Assembly (NCBI RefSeq): GCF_950295315.1
Contig: NC_080177.1
Coordinates: 81,901,952 to 81,965,951 of the forward strand
Length of the DNA: 64,000 nt
Direction: 5' to 3'
Source of the DNA: Erinaceus europaeus
Taxonomy: Eukaryota; Chordata; Mammalia; Eulipotyphla; Erinaceidae
The notes under the pieces were generated by a model. The model had not been told where the DNA came from. It saw nothing but the letters and a program-made list of their open reading frames with translations, and did not search any database. Both the position numbers and the translations under genes were made by a program. Positions 10,768-22,075 of this stretch are shown one piece after another. Numbering within the stretch: the first letter of the stretch is position 1; every line of letters starts with the position of its first letter.

Positions 10768-11138
10768 TCGATTTAATAATGATCGACAAGACCATCTGAT
10801 AAGAAGGGTACAATTCCAAACAATTCTCACCACCAGAATTCCGTGTCCCACCCCCTCCATTGGAAGCTTCCCTATTCTTTATCCTTCTAAGAGTATGGAC
10901 CCAGGGTCATTATAGGATGCAGAAGGTGGGAGGTCTGGCCTCTGTAATTGTTTCTCTGCTGAACATGGGTGTTGGCAGGTTGATCTGCACCACCCCCCCC
11001 CACAGCATGTTTCTGTCTTTTTCTAGCGGGGCAGGGATCTGGGGAAGTGGGGTTTCAGGACACAATGGTGAGGTCGTCTGCCCAGGGAAGTCAGGTTGGG
11101 GTACCACGTACAGTTTGGTGGCTGAAAAAACATTGAGC
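10768..11138 (-). mobile_element. R repeat copy
   Basis: The antisense signature 'gacaagaccatctgataag' is followed by the standard blocks through 'ccagggaagtcaggttgg' and 'ggtggctgaaaaaac'. Confidence 0.85.
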
Positions 11139-11167
11139 TATGAGGTGGGTGCACCGCCACCTGGCCC
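11139..11167 (-). mobile_element. SINE-B 5'-end remnant
   Basis: 'gtgcaccgccacctggcccc' is the reverse of the SINE-B head. The body is missing, probably displaced by the neighbouring R copy. Confidence 0.55.
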
Positions 11168-11500
11168 CGCAGCTGCTTTAATCTGGACTATTTTTCCAAG
11201 TCTTTTTACATCACAGACAATATTGGAGCATACAGCCTCACACTGTTACAAAAGACAGATGTGCTTACTTTTGAATGTGAAATATTCATGTTCTCCAAGG
11301 TTAGGGTTCCTCTCCTGTAATGCTGGCTGGGAGTTGAGTTGTAAAGTGACTGACTGGACCTGAGCTGTGAGATCTGGACAATGGGAGCATAGAAATGTGA
11401 TAAGCTTGCAGCTTGCTGGTGTGCTTGCTGGTGTGAAGAATGAGTCTGTTATCTGCCCCTTTCTAGTCTAATTTGTCCTTTGGAAAGCAGGGAAAGTAAC
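11168..11500. other. Unique stretch, nothing recognised
   Basis: No family resemblance in the ORFs and no known repeat. Confidence 0.45.
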
Positions 11501-11517
11501 ATATCCTTCACATTCTT

Positions 11518-11801
11518 TTTTTATTTTATTTTATTTATTTATTCCCTTTTGTTGCCCTTATTGTTTTATTGTTGTAGTTATAATTGTTGTTGTCGTCGTT
11601 GTTGGATAGGACAGAGAGAAATGGAGAGAGGAGGGGAAGACAGAGAGGAGGAGAGAAACATAGACACCTGCAGACCTGCTTCACCGCCTGTGAAGGGACT
11701 CCCCTGCAGGTGGGGAGCCGGGGTTCGAACCGGGATCCTTACGCCGGTCCTTGCGCTTTGCGCCACCTGCGCTTAAGCCGCTGCGCTACCGCCCGACTCC
11801 C
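11518..11801 (-). mobile_element. SINE-A, minus strand, complete, with 15-bp target duplication
   Basis: Perfectly bounded by 'atccttcacattctt' at 11503-11517 and 11802-11816. It contains an intact tail, linker, body, reverse B box ('ggttcgaaccgggatcc') and head ending 'accgcccgactcc'. This is one of the youngest insertions in the window. Confidence 0.97.
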
Positions 11802-11819
11802 ATCCTTCACATTCTTGAC

Positions 11820-12690
11820 ACACCAGGTCTGATAAGATGTTACTGAAAAGCAAACGTATGATGTGGAGCCTCTGGGATTTTATGTTACCTCAGAAAGCTT
11901 AACCTCATCTGATAGAGAAACGCATTGAGGCTTGATTTCTGTCTTTCTTATTCTTGTGGATTTTTTTAAATCTTATCTTTCTATACTAATTAAAGTACCC
12001 GAGAAAAGAGGGACAATGGGATGCACTTTATTTATTATTTATTTATTCTGCAGACCGTGCTTCTGTGACTGACTCATTCAAAATGATCTAGGCTGTAGGT
12101 TTGGGGGCGAGTATTTCTTAGCAAGTAAAGAGAAATTTCCTCTATATTTATTTTCAATCATGAAAAGCATTGAATTTCATCAGAATCATTTTAAAATCCC
12201 CAGTGAGATGACTATGCGTGGTGCTTTTCTCCTTTAATACACTACATATTTTCTATTGTTAACTGACCTTTGAATTCCTAACACAAAACTAGATAGGTCA
12301 CGATGTACTATCAGTTTTGCACATCAATGGATTTGTTTTGCTAATCATTTGTTTGGATAGTTTCATAAATATTCATGAGTAGAATTTTGTTTGCATATAA
12401 TTGTTTGTCAATCTCCAGCAGAATAATTATGGTTTCTGAAGCAAAGGCCATATCTTATTCATTTTTATATCTTCAATACTTTATAAAATGGCTGGCACAC
12501 TATATGCTAATAAATATTTTGAATAATTTATTCAAAAACAAACTTTATAAGAAATGAACAATTGATTAATCATATTCTAGGGGAAATGAACTTATAGGTC
12601 AGTTTTAAGGTTTCATATCTTCTAATAAAAATACACATATCTATCAGAAAATTTTGTTGACTTTTCCTAGTCTTTGCTCAGGCAAGTCAT
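11820..12690. other. AT-rich unique stretch
   Basis: No repeats or coding signal recognised. Confidence 0.45.
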
Positions 12691-12739
12691 AAACTTGAAA
12701 AAAAAAGAATGGTCTTTGAAACTTTACCATCAGAAGAGC

Positions 12740-13260
12740 CTAGAAATTCTACCTCCAGAATATCATTCAATATGCCTACGTCTTGTTGGTTTCTAGTCCC
12801 ACTAACAAAGAACCACTTAACCTTCCCACCTGCCTGGTCTATGATACAGGTTAGCCTGCTAGCTGGTATCCCCATCTTTGATCTTCTGGTCCCATCTCCT
12901 GGTACGCATTTAGCCTTCATAAGTTAAATGTAAATGTTTCTGAGGAGAAATAAAACCTTTCAAAAAGGTATTTTACACCCCCCATATCTGCTTCTCCTAT
13001 ACTTAAAACCCATCAATAGTTTTCCACTCTAAGAAATATTTTAAATGACGTACAACCCTCTCTAATCACCACACACCTGCATAACCTCTAGCTTCACTTG
13101 CACCTCTGCTGAAGTCTCTGTTGCCTAGTTCACTCCTGGCAGCACTAATCACCCTGAACTTTCACGGCAACCTTTCTCTGGACTCTGCTTAGTATATAAA
13201 CCAATGCTTTAAATTTTTAAACCTTGGAACTTCCTGGAATTTCCAGTTCTAAATGATCAC
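12740..13260 (+). repeat. Possible ancient L2 LINE remnant
   Basis: Segments such as 'cacttgcacctctgctgaag', 'ttccactctaagaaatatttt' and 'accttggaacttcctggaat' recall the 3' part of L2, which is common in mammals. Divergence is high and the call rests on memory of the L2 consensus. Confidence 0.35.
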
Positions 13261-14025
13261 TCTTTGCTGCTTTTTTCCCCCACAACTCTACTGCACTATA
13301 TAATTAATTGTATAAGTAACTGTCCAGTGATTTTCAATATTTTCATTACATAATATGTGGAATGCACTCTCTCACTCTCCCTCCCTCCCTCCCTCCCTCT
13401 TGCATATTCTCATATAATAATATAAGTGTTTTAGTGCAGTAAGGATTATTTGCAGCTCAATCTAGACAATGTTAGATGCTGTCCCTACAGAAGTCTATTT
13501 GCATGAATGACTGGGGATTCCTCAGTCTAAAGGGGAAAGAGAAAGAAAGAAAACTGAAAACGTTCATCTGAGCTTGATCAGTGATCAGTTTTTGATGTTA
13601 AATAGATCTGGGTCATTCTGTGAAGAGCACAGTTCTACTGATTTTTGACCCCTGGTTCTAAATACTTAAACTGATACGCCAGCCCTACGTTGCTATGTGA
13701 GAGCATGTCAAGAGCCTTTGAGTTAAAAATTCTGTATTTCTGTTCAAACACTGATTTGGTTTACTCCTCCTGTGTGCTGTATTAACAAGCAAGAAAGATA
13801 AAAACCGACTGGATGGGATGTAAGTCCCAGAAAGCAAGTGAACTTGAAGTCATGGAGCAACGAGTGACTATCTGGTTATGCAATATTCTCTCGGCTCTCA
13901 AAGCCCAAGGACTCCTCACCTCAGATCCCCAGAGACTAGGTAGTCGTACAGATTTGGTAGAGTTGAATGGCATCCCTTTTTAAAACTTTCACCTGATGCA
14001 TCCAACACAACTATTCCTATTGTAT
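13261..14025. other. Unique stretch with a short (CTCC)n run
   Basis: A (CTCC)n run lies at 13372-13401. Otherwise nothing recognised. Confidence 0.45.
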
Positions 14026-14029
14026 TATT

Positions 14030-14275
14030 TATTGCCACTAGAGTTGCTGGGGGGAAGTTCACCTCTCCATGATTTCACCACTTCAGCAGACTACTCCCCG
14101 CTCCCCAGACAGGGAGTGAAAGGTAGAGAGGAAGAAAGAGTCAGATTAGGAGAGACATCATAGCACTGCTCCACCATCCATGAAGTTGCTCCCAGGTAGT
14201 GGCCAGAGGGCTTGAACCTGGATCTTTGTGGTAAATGAAGTGTGTGCTCTACCAAGCCATCTCCTACCCCTGAAA
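14030..14275 (-). mobile_element. Old tRNA-type SINE, minus strand, subfamily unclear
   Basis: 'catagcactgctccaccatcc', 'ggcttgaacctggatctttgtgg' and 'ctaccaagccatctcctaccc' have the SINE order, but the wording matches none of the four main classes exactly. Confidence 0.6.
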
Positions 14276-14477
14276 TACAATGACTTAACCACAGTAGCTC
14301 TTTTTCATCATGGTTCCCTTTCCTAGCGCTCTGACTTGACCAATCACCATGATATCTCTGCAAGTTTCTTTAGTCAGTAGCTTGTCTCACTTCCCTGGGT
14401 CATGAATGGCCTCCTCTTGCTTGATAAAGTAGTTATTTATAAATGTCAACTTCTCCCAGCTCAAAGAACAGACTAGC

Positions 14478-14610
14478 CTCCCCACCTGCAGGGGGGAAAG
14501 CTTCAGGAGTGGTGGGGCAGGGCTGCAGGTGTCTGTCTCTCTCTCCTTCTCTGTCTCCCCCTTCCCTCAGTCTCTTTGTGTCTATCCATTAATAAATAAA
14601 TACAAAGAGC
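14478..14610 (+). mobile_element. SINE-B, 5' truncated
   Basis: Begins at 'cccacctgcaggggggaaagc' and runs through the CT-rich body to (AATA)n. The head is absent. Confidence 0.85.
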
Positions 14611-14984
14611 AGACTAACCCATATAAACTTTTCCCTAACTACCTTTGCCTGGACACAGGCTGGAGATGGTACCAGAATTGTTTGGTCATTACTGGGCATA
14701 GTTTGAGCATATGTGATACCTCCCTCCCCCAAAACTGTAAAGGCTGGGCAGGAGAGTGAAAGCAAAATGGGGGAAAAAAATCAATATATGAAATGCACAG
14801 CAACTATATACTGCTGACATAACATTACAAAAGGATAAATGCATATCATCAAATGTACAAGATACTCGGCAACCTTAGCGATTCATTTCCCCCTTATTTT
14901 TGTTTGTCTTCCTTTGTCTGTGCGCGTTTCCTGGGGTTTCACCTCTGCAGGGTTTCATCACCACTGGCAGACACTCTTTTGTCT
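14611..14984. other. Unique stretch
   Basis: Nothing recognised. Confidence 0.4.
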
Positions 14985-15052
14985 TGTTCTGTTTCGTGGG
15001 GGCGATAATTTACAAGGCAGTTGTTGTCACATGAGTGCAATTTTTTTTTCTC
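14985..15052 (-). repeat. Short dispersed segment shared with 23290-23400
   Basis: 'ttacaaggcagttgttgtcacatgag' here and 'ctacaagacagttgtcacatgag' at about 23310 are clearly related. They are probably the 3' end of an older L1-type element. Confidence 0.5.
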
Positions 15053-15059
15053 TTCTTTT

Positions 15060-15240
15060 TAAGTTTTTCATTATCTTTATTTACTTGTTGGATAAAGACG
15101 GCCAGAAATTGAGAGGAAGGGAGACACAGAGGGGAAGAGAGGCAGAGACACCTGTATCACTGCTTCACCACTTGGAAACTTTTCACCCCTGCAGCTCGGG
15201 ACTGGGGCCTTGAACCTGTATCCTTGCCTATTGTAATATA
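15060..15240 (-). mobile_element. SINE-B, minus strand, head lost
   Basis: 'ttggataaagacggccagaaattgag', 'cacccctgcagctcgggac' and 'ggccttgaacctgtatcc'. It ends before the 5' head. Confidence 0.85.
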
Positions 15241-15257
15241 TGTGAAATTGTTTTTCC

Positions 15258-15458
15258 TCTTAAATCACTTTATTATGGCTGAGAGATGAAGATAGTGGCA
15301 CGGAGACAGGTGTAACAGGCTCTGTTATGCCTCCTGTGAAGCCATCCCTGATGCCATTCATGGCCCCTCTCCTGTGGTGGCTGGGGTCTCAAACCCAGGC
15401 CCTTTAACATGGTAAGTAAAGTGTGAATTCTACTGGATAAACTATCTTCCAGCTTTTA
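15258..15458 (-). mobile_element. Old SINE-like element, minus strand
   Basis: 'ggctggggtctcaaacccagg' looks like a reverse B box, followed by 'taagtaaagtgtgaattctac' and 'actatcttccagc'. It resembles the copies at 14030 and 19170. Confidence 0.5.
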
Positions 15459-15459
15459 G

Positions 15460-16140
15460 TTATTCATAAGCAATCTCAGTCCAAAAATATCTCATGCAGT
15501 AAAATTGTTTAAAATAATCCACATTTATACAACTTTAATTTTAGTTTATTGGTCTAATTATACTATTTTTAATTCTTTACTTTTTTTTTTTTTTGGCCTC
15601 TTGTATGTAAGAACTGCATTGTACTGGCTATCCCAAGAGAATTTTACTACAGAATTAGTTTGTGCTAACAGATTTACATTACTAATTAAGAGAAAAGGGC
15701 AATTACTTGGAGTTTTGTCCTGTGGAATAATAATGGATGACAACGATTAATTCGTGTTATTTCCTTTCCTTGTAATTACAAAGCTTTGTGCACATCATGT
15801 CACATCTGATCTTGCTCCCTTTTAATACATGCCTCAATACAGACATCCTCAAAGGACCTAGTTGTGCTCAACTCTCTCTTTTTTGAGAAAAGCAAAATGT
15901 TTTTCTAAAATTTATGGCAAATTGAGTTGGCCACAGAAGTTTGGTAGAGGGTATGGTGACTTATACATACCAAGGGAGATGAAAAGCAAACAAACAAGCC
16001 AAAAAAAAAAAAAAAACCATTGTTAAAACACTAATAAAAATGAAAGGAAAAAGAATGATAGCTTAAAGAGATAGGGATGCTGACAGAAAATGCACCCTCC
16101 ATGAAACTACCAAGGATTTTCAAATGGGAATAAAATATAT
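15460..16140. other. AT-rich unique stretch
   Basis: T-run at 15583 and A-run at 16001. No element boundaries recognised. Confidence 0.4.
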
Positions 16141-16145
16141 CTGAA

Positions 16146-16366
16146 GGGGCCGGGTGGTGGTGCACCTGGTTGAGCGCACATGTTACAATGTGCAAGGACC
16201 CTGGTTCAAGCCCCCGGTCCCCACCTGCAGGGGGAAGCTTCATGAATGGTGAAGCAGGGCTGCTTGTGTCTCTCTGTCTCCCACTCTACTTCTCCCTCCT
16301 CTCCTGATTTCTGTCTGTCTCTGTCCAATAAATAAATAAATAAATATAATAAATTAAAAATACATA
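16146..16366 (+). mobile_element. SINE-B, complete
   Basis: Full head 'ggggccgggtggtggtgcac', B box 'ctggttcaagccccc', body and (AATA)n tail. The flanks repeat 'atatctgaa' on both sides, a target duplication. Confidence 0.93.
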
Positions 16367-17470
16367 TCTGAAGGTCAACACAGAATATATTTCTGGGCCA
16401 GATATCTGAAACATATGAAGAATAGTTTATATATCTTAAATTAAAATGTAGGAATACCACATCTAATTCTAGTTTATTAAGAAAGAAGCAGATCTTCATA
16501 CCATTGGCAGACAGTAATGAGAATCCAGGGACTCAGTTCACATGTTAAGAGGATTCTTTTATGTGTATGCCAAGTGTACTGTGATATTTCCCAGATATAA
16601 CAAGACAGTTTCTCTCTCTCCTATTTTTAAGAAGATAACGTTTCTGAAGCTATTTCATTAATGTTTTCAAATTAGACACCAGCGGAACCTTTACCCCAGA
16701 CTTAATTAGTGAAATTAGGCATACTGGGACACAAAACAAAATTATTTTACCCATCTGGATTCTTCAGAGGCTGGACAGATAAACAAACATCAGGTAGGCT
16801 GATGGGAAAATTTACTAATACCCACCCTGTGCACATGGGAGAGACCCAACAAACCTAAGTGACTTACCTGTGTGTTTTCAGAAGTCATCTTTAAATAAGC
16901 TTCACTAACAGAGAGGACACAGGGAAGAAAAAGACGAAAGTCAGTTAGTGAGTTTAGGAAAGAAGGCAGATGAAATATCTGTTTATTTTAATTCCAACAA
17001 AGATATTATTGTTCCAGGGAGACTTCCCGAAGGGATATGACTGCTTGTGAATATATCTTTCAATGGTGACCTTTCATCTCTCATCAAAGTCCCTCCTTTA
17101 ATTAAGTTAACCATTTGTCAAAGACATATTTTGAAGCAGGGTATTCTTGGACCCTTTCAGATGAAATTGCTAACCATTCCAACAATCTAACCTAAAGGTA
17201 ATTATCAGAATATATTTTAAATCCAAATCAATTCTAAAAATGGTGTGGTCATTTTAGGAATAAAAAGCAAAAAGCCAAAAGCAAACAAACAAAAACCCAT
17301 AAAAGTAGAAATACTCCAATTCCCTTAAGGACTCTGTTGAAGAAACATTCTTCTGAAAAGCAGCAGGATACTTAATGCTTTGAGCACAACTTGTTGAATT
17401 TCCTCTAGTAAGTTAAAGTCATTTGTTTAAAAATGTGTATGTGATGTTCATTAATTTTACTGTATTAACA
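16367..17470. other. About 1.1 kb without recognised repeats
   Basis: AT-rich, with no ORF of interest. Confidence 0.45.
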
Positions 17471-17472
17471 TA

Positions 17473-17575
17473 GGGCTACAGGGGTCTCTGTCTTTGTTCG
17501 TCTCTGACTCCCCAGCCCTCTCAATTTCTCTCTGTCCCTATCCAAAAAATAACTAAATTAAGTTAAGAAATAAAA
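17473..17575 (+). mobile_element. SINE-B 3' fragment
   Basis: 'ggctacaggggtctctgtc', a CT-rich block and 'ctctgtccctatccaaaaaat' precede the next SINE. Confidence 0.7.
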
Positions 17576-17579
17576 ACTA

Positions 17580-17867
17580 GGGAGTCGGGCTGCAGCGCAG
17601 CGGGTTAAGCGCAGGTGGCGCAAAGCACAAGGACCGGCATAAGGATCCCGGTTCGAACCCCGGCTCCCCACCTGCAGGGGAGTCGCTTCACAGGCAGTGA
17701 AGCAGGTCTGCAGGTGTCTATCTTTCTCTCCCCCTCTCTGTCTTCCCCTCCTCTCTCCATTTCTCTCTGTCCTATCCAAAAACGACAACAACAATAATAA
17801 CTACAACAATAAAACAACAAGGGCAGCAAAAGGGAATAAATAAATAAAATAAATATTAAAAAAAAAA
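17580..17867 (+). mobile_element. SINE-A short form, complete, with 13-bp target duplication
   Basis: Close to the apparent consensus: 'gggagtcgggctgcagcgcag', B box 'ggttcgaacccc', linker of CAA/ATAA units and an (AATA)n tail. The duplication 'gaaataaaaacta' lies at 17567-17579 and 17868-17880. Confidence 0.96.
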
Positions 17868-17880
17868 GAAATAAAAACTA

Positions 17881-19140
17881 AAAAGAGAGAGTGATGATTT
17901 GTTCCATGGAGAAATCCTTAAGGAAAATGTTTACATATAAATATCTCTTTCTAAAATAAATCTTCATTCTTCTCTCAAGATCAGTCCCATGAAGTTAAAG
18001 ACATATGTTGTCAATGACATATTCTGGGGTGGCTGATAAAGCCCTGAACTTTTATTTGTTTAAAACAGATGACAGTAATTTAAAAAAAATAAATAATAAA
18101 ATTTAGATTTTAGGAAAACTTTTCAATTTTGGCAACTGAATTCAAAAAAGTAAGGACAAAAGCACCAAATGAGACATTTTCTCAGCCACACGAAATCCTT
18201 CCTTGGGCTTCTAGGATGTGACATCCAAATGGAAATAGAAATGGGCGGAAAATCAAAGAGAGAATGAATTCCTATAAGATGAGCAAAATGCATCAAGCAG
18301 AAGTAGCCGATACCCATCATTAAGAGTCTACAGTCACCATCATTGAATAACATAATAGGAACTACAGTCATAAATAATGAATGCACTTGGCTAGTATTCT
18401 TATTTTTTCTTGTTTGATTTAGAATAAATATTTTGATATTAAAGATAAAAAGTTTCCCATTATATGTCACTACTTTATTATCAGAAATCACAAGAATAAC
18501 TAGTAGAGTCTGTCTGTCTATACTTTCTAAAATTTTTATTCAGTGCTACGTTACTCAAGAACCTTATAAGCCTATCATATTCGATAAGACTTTTTTACAC
18601 TGCTCTTCCCCATGATAAATGTATGCTTAAAATACACGAAATTACTGTTAACAGCTTTGTGGTGGAACTCATGGTAACCTCTTCCATAAGTACCAAAGAC
18701 AAGTACAACGTCTTAAAATTACAACTATTAATGATATACTCACCGTATTTATGCTTTATAGTTGTAGTTTTCACAATAAGTCTGAATATATATATATGCC
18801 ATTTTATAATAAAATGATCTAGTAGAATGTGTATAGATTAATTATCCAGCATAACAAGCTGGGAATCAGTGCCAGACTCTTTGTTTTTATAATACATCAC
18901 AGAACTGTAGATCCCAGTTGAAAGACTCTGAAGTTACAAAGAAAGGTTTTATAGAACTTTAAGAAAAAGGAAGTGTTCAGAAACCATTTCAAGTATATTC
19001 CCTAGCATAAAACTTTAGCAGTAACAGAAACTCTTACAGACATAGGTAGCATATGAATAATAAATCATCTATCAATAAATAATGTTTTATAATAGAAAGT
19101 AAAAAGAATGTCCCATATGAAAAGATTGTATAAGAGCCAA
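17881..19140. other. About 1.25 kb of AT-rich unique DNA
   Basis: No SINE, LINE or gene recognised. There is a short (AT)n at 18787. Confidence 0.5.
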
Positions 19141-19164
19141 GGAACACAGTGTACTTTACCATAG

Positions 19165-19412
19165 ATGACGGCGTTTTGGTGTTTGTGTAGAGGAAGCAGC
19201 TTGTACATGCGTGGTTTCACTCCTCCCCAGCCAACATTTTTCAGTTCACACAGAAGAGGCAGAAGAGTGAAGGTCCCACCATCACAGAGAAGATGCTTTC
19301 CCCGGTACTGTGGTACTTTCTGTGGCTCTGGATCACGAACCCATAACCTGCACATAGCAAAATCCTATGGGGTAATGTGTCCTCTACCCCCACCTCACAT
19401 TCATATATTTTG
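19165..19412 (-). mobile_element. Old SINE-like element, minus strand
   Basis: 'cacagagaagatgctttcccc', 'ctctggatcacgaacccata' and 'gtaatgtgtcctctacccc' follow the antisense SINE order but are strongly diverged. Confidence 0.4.
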
Positions 19413-19439
19413 TTTTTAAGAGTTATTGTATTTTAAATT

Positions 19440-19632
19440 TTAATCTTATTCTTTATTGAATAGAGACATAAAGAACAATTGGGCAGGAAGTGGGAAACAA
19501 AGAAAGACACCTGCAGACCTGCTTCACCACTTGTGAAGCCTCCTTCTTGCAGGTGGAGACGGGGGACATGAACCAAGGTCCTTGTGTACTGTAACCTGTG
19601 TTCTCAACCAGGTGTATCATCACTGGCCCCTG
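19440..19632 (-). mobile_element. SINE-B, minus strand
   Basis: 'ttgaatagagacataaagaac', 'cctgcagacctgcttcacc' and 'caggtgtatcatcactggcccc'. Confidence 0.82.
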
Positions 19633-19634
19633 CT

Positions 19635-19752
19635 TGTTTGTTTATTATGAGAGAGATAAAGAGAGATACTAGAACATTGCTCAGCCCTGGCATAAGATGG
19701 TCTAGGACATTGAACTACCTCTGAAGCCTTAAGGCTATGCTATCTCCTTAGC
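19635..19752 (-). mobile_element. SINE-C, minus strand, diverged
   Basis: 'tagaacattgctcagccctgg', 'cattgaactacctctgaagcc' and 'aaggctatgctatctcctt'. Confidence 0.7.
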
Positions 19753-19754
19753 AT

Positions 19755-20115
19755 AAAGTCCTTTTTATAAGAAAAAAAATCACTTTTGAAATGCTTTTTC
19801 TAGTTTGGCCTTGCAATCCTTTGTTCTTCCATTACCTCAACACCAGAGAGCAAGTCTCTAAGGAGAGAAGAGCGAGAGCACTGTGCAGAATTCTGACAGG
19901 CTACTCATTAGTAATCATTGGCCTGAGGTGTGAACCAAGCCTGAGATAAAAACAGGACAAGGAAAAAGGGCATCAGACGGCATCTGTGTTACTGATAAAG
20001 AATGTGGCTTTTATTTGAAGGAAATTGTCTCACTAAATATAACATTTTTAAACATCAGAATTAGGCTCATTTGTCCCCCAAACCTGGTAGGATCAGAACT
20101 CATTTTCTCTTATAG
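19755..20115. other. Unique stretch
   Basis: Nothing recognised before the Vingi tail. Confidence 0.45.
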
Positions 20116-20118
20116 GAC

Positions 20119-20620
20119 CTGGCTTCTTCTTCTAGCGTTTGCCCTTCTTCCGTAGCCAGTCAACAGCGTCAGATTGAGCCTGATATCAAGTTTCGAGACC
20201 TCCTTTGAATCTGGAGAGGTGGCAGTCGTTGACTATGTGGGTCACAGTCTGTCTGGAGCCGCAGGGGCAGTTCGGGTCGTCTCTGGCTCCCCAGCGATGG
20301 AACATAGCGGCGCACCGGCCATGGCCTGTTCGATAGCGATGGAGGAGGGCCCAATCATAACGTGCTAGGTCAAAGCCGGGTTGACGCTCGCAGGGGTCTG
20401 TGATGAGGTGTTTGTTCTTGACCTCAGCTGACTGCCAGCTCTGTTTCCAAGAGTCTGGAACAGAGAAGTTCAGTGTAGGCGTAGGGGACCAGATTGGGTG
20501 ACGAGACGTCAAGCGTTGGACAGGGTGGGCGAAGATCTCCGCGTAGATTGGCAGGTCCGGTCGAGCGTAGACGTGGGAAATGAACTTAGATGATACCGCA
20601 TCCCAACGAATATCTGGCTA
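20119..20620 (-). mobile_element. Vingi-type non-LTR retrotransposon, 5'-truncated, C-terminal ORF end
   Basis: On the minus strand one frame is open from 20617 down to a terminal stop at 20132-20134, broken only by a TGA at 20186-20188. The protein shows the hallmark C-terminal region of Ingi/Vingi-like retrotransposon proteins: 'DWALLHRYRTGHGRC' (RTGHGR motif), a Cys/His knuckle 'CPCGSRQTVTHIVNDC', 'FKGGLE', then after the TGA '..DAVDWLRKKGKR'. A short (GAA)n-type tail lies at 20119-20130 instead of poly(A). Endonuclease and reverse-transcriptase domains are absent, so the copy is dead. Vingi was described in hedgehogs by Kojima, Kapitonov and Jurka; the family match here is from motif memory. 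Confidence 0.82.
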
Positions 20621-20689
20621 ATGAGGTGCTTCAAACATGAATGAACAGAGAGAAACAGATTTGCCACAGATGACTCAATCCCAGAGAAG

Positions 20690-21172
20690 GGGAAGAGATA
20701 CAGTCATTTTTTCCTTCTCTGGGGAGGGGTAAGGAAGGGGATATGAGAATCAAGAGTGAAAGACTAGGTTACAAACCAACACATGACCTGAAGGCTCAAA
20801 CTGGGAAGATGTTCTTCTGCCAGACCCGTGTGGGGCCAGAGGTGCAGACTTTGATAAAGCCAAGGAAAAGAACAGAAAGGGCAGAAATGACGAGAGTAGG
20901 TGAACGTATCACCCACTTATGGAGGGAACACGGAGACGTCACTTGTTGTCTTGGATTAGCAAGGTCTACGGGACGCATTGGATCAACCTTCTCGTGGTGC
21001 ATCCCGTGAGTACCCATTCATTGGAGAAACTGACGATCCTTCCTAGCCGACTGAATCCACATGGATCCCAGTCACTTTCAAAGCCAGCAACAAGCAGCTC
21101 CTAACAGCTTTCAACCTGACGCTGTTGACTGGCTACGGAAGAAGGGCAAATGCTAGAAGAAGAAGAAGAAGC
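20690..21172 (+). mobile_element. Second Vingi-related element, plus strand, probably non-autonomous
   Basis: Ends with the same C-terminal codons as the neighbour ('PDAVDWLRKKGKC', stop at 21154-21156) and the same (GAA)n tail at 21155-21172. Upstream of about 21105 the sequence does not encode the RTGHGR/knuckle region. It looks like unrelated or 5'-terminal sequence fused to the 3' end, as expected for an internally deleted derivative. The 5' limit is uncertain; the 20621-20690 segment could belong to either element or to the host. Confidence 0.6.
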
Positions 21173-21174
21173 AA

Positions 21175-21555
21175 AGTCTATGGAAATTAAACTAAGATCT
21201 GTAGGCAGCTGATCAAATGAAAAGTATTCGGTTGACCTGGTGCAAATAAAAATCATATTCATTTGACATTGGTGCAACAGAATATTTTCCAAGAAAACTG
21301 TATTTCTGAGGAGATGTGTCATTCTCCTGAGGTTAATCATTGCTGAAAACCAATTTCTGAGGAGGCAAATACTGGAAAATGCCATCCAGGACTAGCCTGT
21401 GAGTTCCTGAAAGTGCTCTGGCTCACACCCTTAACTCCAGCAGAGACAGAACGCCAACCTCACAGTTGACTAAATCGGATCAATACTGCCTGAGACAACT
21501 AAACATCTAATTTTCCTTATTCAAAAGATTTTATCAGAAAAGCAGCACTTTATTA
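21175..21555. other. Unique stretch
   Basis: Nothing recognised between the Vingi tail and the next SINE. Confidence 0.45.
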
Positions 21556-21561
21556 CTTTAT

Positions 21562-21773
21562 TTTTCACCACCTTCATTTATTTATTGGGTAAAGACAGTT
21601 ATAAATCAAGAGGGAAGGAGGAGATAGAGAGGGAGAGAGACAGAGAGACATCTGCAGCCCTGCTTCACCACTCGCAAAGCTTTCCCCCTGCAGGTGGGGA
21701 CTGGGGGGCTTGAACCCAGCTCTTTGCACATCGTAACATGCATTCAGCTAGGTGCACCATCACCCGGGCCCTA
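21562..21773 (-). mobile_element. SINE-B, minus strand, near full length
   Basis: 'ttattgggtaaagacagtta', 'ctgcagccctgcttcaccactcg', 'ccctgcaggtggggactgg' and the end 'ccatcacccgggccc'. Confidence 0.92.
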
Positions 21774-21854
21774 CATCAGCAGCTTTTTAATTACTAGTAA
21801 ATTTCACCTTAAAATGATATGAAAAAGTTGAAAAACAGGATCAGAAAACAAAAC

Positions 21855-22075
21855 ACAAGTAGAACCTGAAATGGAATTGGCATATCGCACCAAAGTAAAA
21901 GACTCTGGGGTGGGTGGGTGGGGAGAATACAGGTCCATGAAGGATGATAAATGACATAGTGGGGGTTGTATTGTTAAATGGGAAACTGGGGAATGTGATA
22001 CATGTACAAACTATTGTATTTACTGTTGAATGTAAAACATTAATTCCCCAATAAAGAAATTTAAAAAAATGATAT
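21855..22075 (+). mobile_element. L1-type 3' end (U repeat), 5' truncated, with A-tail
   Basis: 'gtagaacctgaaatggaattgg', 'ggtccatgaaggatgataaat', 'catgtacaaactattgtattt' and 'ttccccaataaagaaattt' then A-rich. It has an AATAAA signal at its end and no coding part. I read it as the 3' UTR of a lineage-specific L1. Confidence 0.75.

Noticed and set aside
10087..11363. Frames of 120 and 167 codons (10087-10449, 10860-11363) and 175 codons on the minus strand (10186-10713)
   Set aside because: They run across SINE and R-repeat sequence and change identity at element boundaries.
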